Below are positions 6,212-7,160 of a stretch of 7,160 nucleotides of DNA, one piece after another. The notes beneath the pieces were generated by a model, which did no database searches, was not told where the DNA came from, and saw only the letters and a list, made by a program, of their open reading frames with translations. Numbering within the stretch: position 1 is the stretch's first letter; each line of letters starts with the position of its first letter. The translations under genes and the position numbers were made by a program. Where the stretch lies: positions 1 through 7,160 of the forward strand of contig CALDHJ010000428.1 of NCBI GenBank assembly GCA_937941555.1. Reading direction: 5' to 3'. Source of the DNA: an uncultured Granulosicoccaceae bacterium. Lineage in GTDB: Bacteria; Pseudomonadota; Gammaproteobacteria; CALCKW01.

Positions 6212-7087
6212 TCAGCGCAGCAGGGTCTCAAATGCCTCTCGGCGGTCCGCATCCGATCCGTCGAGCAGCGTCAGCAGCCGGAGACTCAGGGCACGGTAAA
6301 CCGCCGCGGCGCTCGGGTCACGTGCATCGAGCTCGGCGAGTTGCGCCGCGACCGTATCGAGATCCCCGCGGCTCAGCGGACCACTCAGCGATGCGGCCGT
6401 GCCACGCGTTGCCACGTTCTGTATCACGCCGCCGGCGAGGTCGGCGAAAACGGCGCGCGCCGTGTCTTCGGGCAGACCGGCCGCACGCCATCCCGCAATG
6501 GCCGCATCCGCGAGGCCCACAAGGGTGTTGCCCGCCAACACCGCCGCACCGTGGTAGGCCGTCTTGGCCGCACCATCGATCCGTATGCAGTGACCGCCCA
6601 GGACCGAGAACCAGTCTTCGAGCAACGATACCGCCTCGGCGTCGCCCTCGAGTCCGCACCAGGTACCATCGAAGACGAGGTTCTCATCACAGGCCGGGAA
6701 GCTGCGCAGCGGGTGGCCGCTCGCAACCGCGAGACCAATCTCGCGCAGCGGTGCCAGCGCCTCACTGCTGAGCGCGCCTGAGAGGTGCAGCGCGACCCCG
6801 TCCGAAGCACTTCTGCGCTCACGGGCAAGCTGCGTGGCCACCTCGGCGATCGAGCTGTCCGGCACAGCAACGACCCAGACGTCGACCTCCGCAACCTCGG
6901 CAAAGTCCGTGACACTTGGACAACCGAGCCGCTCTGCCAGCGGGTGAGCGGTTTGGCGCGCATAGACGGCCTCAAAGGAAAGCACGCCGGCACGCTGCCA
7001 GGCCAGCGCCAGGGACCCTCCTGCCCGCCCGGGCCCGATCAGACACGCGCGCGGTGTGGGCGAATCAGTCGCCATCTTCACGATCAC
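6212..7087 (-). CDS. Rossmann-like/DUF2520 protein, candidate ketopantoate reductase (PanG-like)
   Basis: The 291-residue protein begins with a Rossmann dinucleotide-binding motif (CLIGPGRAGGSLA, residues 15-27), followed by VVAVPDSSI (72-80) and HLSGALSSEAL (101-111). SGHPLRSF (123-130) leads into the helical DUF2520 domain, with KTAYHGAAVLAGNTLVGL (175-192) and SGPLSRGD (235-242). This layout is COG5495, distantly like 6-phosphogluconate/ketopantoate reductase folds. It lies directly upstream of panB and panC, while no PanE-type gene is in the window. An alternative ketopantoate reductase, PanG, has been described in Francisella; I believe it is related to this family but could not check. 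I infer an NAD(P)H-dependent reduction of ketopantoate to pantoate. GTG 7087 has a GGAAGAGAG stretch upstream; GTG 7081 and ATG 7075 are alternatives. The frame stays open to the right edge, so a longer form cannot be excluded. The family call is strong; the function is inferred. Confidence 0.85.
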   Translation of the reverse strand: MIVKMATDSPTPRACLIGPGRAGGSLALAWQRAGVLSFEAVYARQTAHPLAERLGCPSVTDFAEVAEVDVWVVAVPDSSIAEVATQLARERRSASDGVALHLSGALSSEALAPLREIGLAVASGHPLRSFPACDENLVFDGTWCGLEGDAEAVSLLEDWFSVLGGHCIRIDGAAKTAYHGAAVLAGNTLVGLADAAIAGWRAAGLPEDTARAVFADLAGGVIQNVATRGTAASLSGPLSRGDLDTVAAQLAELDARDPSAAAVYRALSLRLLTLLDGSDADRREAFETLLR

Positions 7088-7160
7088 TCTATCTCTCTTC
7101 CAGCGCGATGATCCGACCGCATCGAGCCAGCCGGGCCCAGCCGATTTTTGGCCGGGAATT
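7088..7160 (-). other. Window edge upstream of the DUF2520 gene; possible 3' end of another gene
   Basis: On the minus strand one frame is open from the edge to a TGA at 7086-7084, which would overlap the GTG at 7087 in a GTGA junction. A second frame ends in TAG at 7091-7089. Either could be the tail of an upstream cotranscribed gene, but about 20 residues are too few to identify a family. No promoter is evident. Confidence 0.25.

Larger units (their letters stand above)
3383..7087 (-). other. Predicted pantothenate operon: DUF2520 gene, panB, panC, dehydrogenase
   Basis: Four same-strand genes are spaced 75, 4 and 14 bp apart with no terminator-like hairpin plus T-tract between them. The panB-panC spacing suggests coupled translation. 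The first three fit consecutive pantothenate steps (PanB, proposed reductase, PanC); the last does not obviously belong. panD, which makes beta-alanine from aspartate, is absent from the window. The promoter of the run lies outside it or in the last 73 bp, where I see no clear promoter. Confidence 0.7.

Noticed and set aside
7131..7155. GC-rich hairpin with a T5 run near the right edge, as a terminator
   Set aside because: The T-run falls in the loop rather than after the stem, and the arms do not pair continuously.

Overview
The window is compact, high-GC bacterial DNA carrying six genes, with almost every base coding. Codon use, GTG starts, the pantothenate gene order and the accessory families suggest a proteobacterium, possibly a marine or soil gammaproteobacterium. 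No rRNA or unique marker is present, so this placement is inference. I see no tRNA, CRISPR array, insertion sequence or phage gene.

Left part (1-2435). A major facilitator superfamily (MFS) transporter enters from the left edge; only its C-terminal six-helix half is present. It ends 34 bp from the end of a convergent minus-strand gene for a non-pyrrolysine MttB-family (trimethylamine methyltransferase-like) protein of about 517 residues. A 187-bp intergenic region separates that gene from a divergent plus-strand regulator. The regulator joins a DJ-1/PfpI (GATase1-like) domain to an AraC DNA-binding domain, the architecture of GbdR/CdhR-type regulators of quaternary-amine catabolism. The methyltransferase and regulator therefore look like a small methylated-amine or betaine module, with the transporter as a possible partner.

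Right part (3383-7160). Four minus-strand genes form one tightly packed run. In order of transcription they are a Rossmann/DUF2520 reductase-like protein, panB (ketopantoate hydroxymethyltransferase), panC (pantoate-beta-alanine ligase) and a tartrate/D-malate dehydrogenase of the DmlA/TtuC family. PanB makes ketopantoate and PanC joins pantoate to beta-alanine. The intermediate ketopantoate reductase step has no classical panE here, so the DUF2520 protein (PanG-like) is the natural candidate. The dehydrogenase begins 14 bp after panC, and its 3' end overlaps the 3' end of the regulator gene by 28 bp.

The points most worth following are the proposed alternative ketopantoate reductase, the unexpected D-malate-type dehydrogenase in a pantothenate operon, the orphan MttB-like protein with its divergent regulator, and two repeat-containing intergenic regions that look like possible operators.
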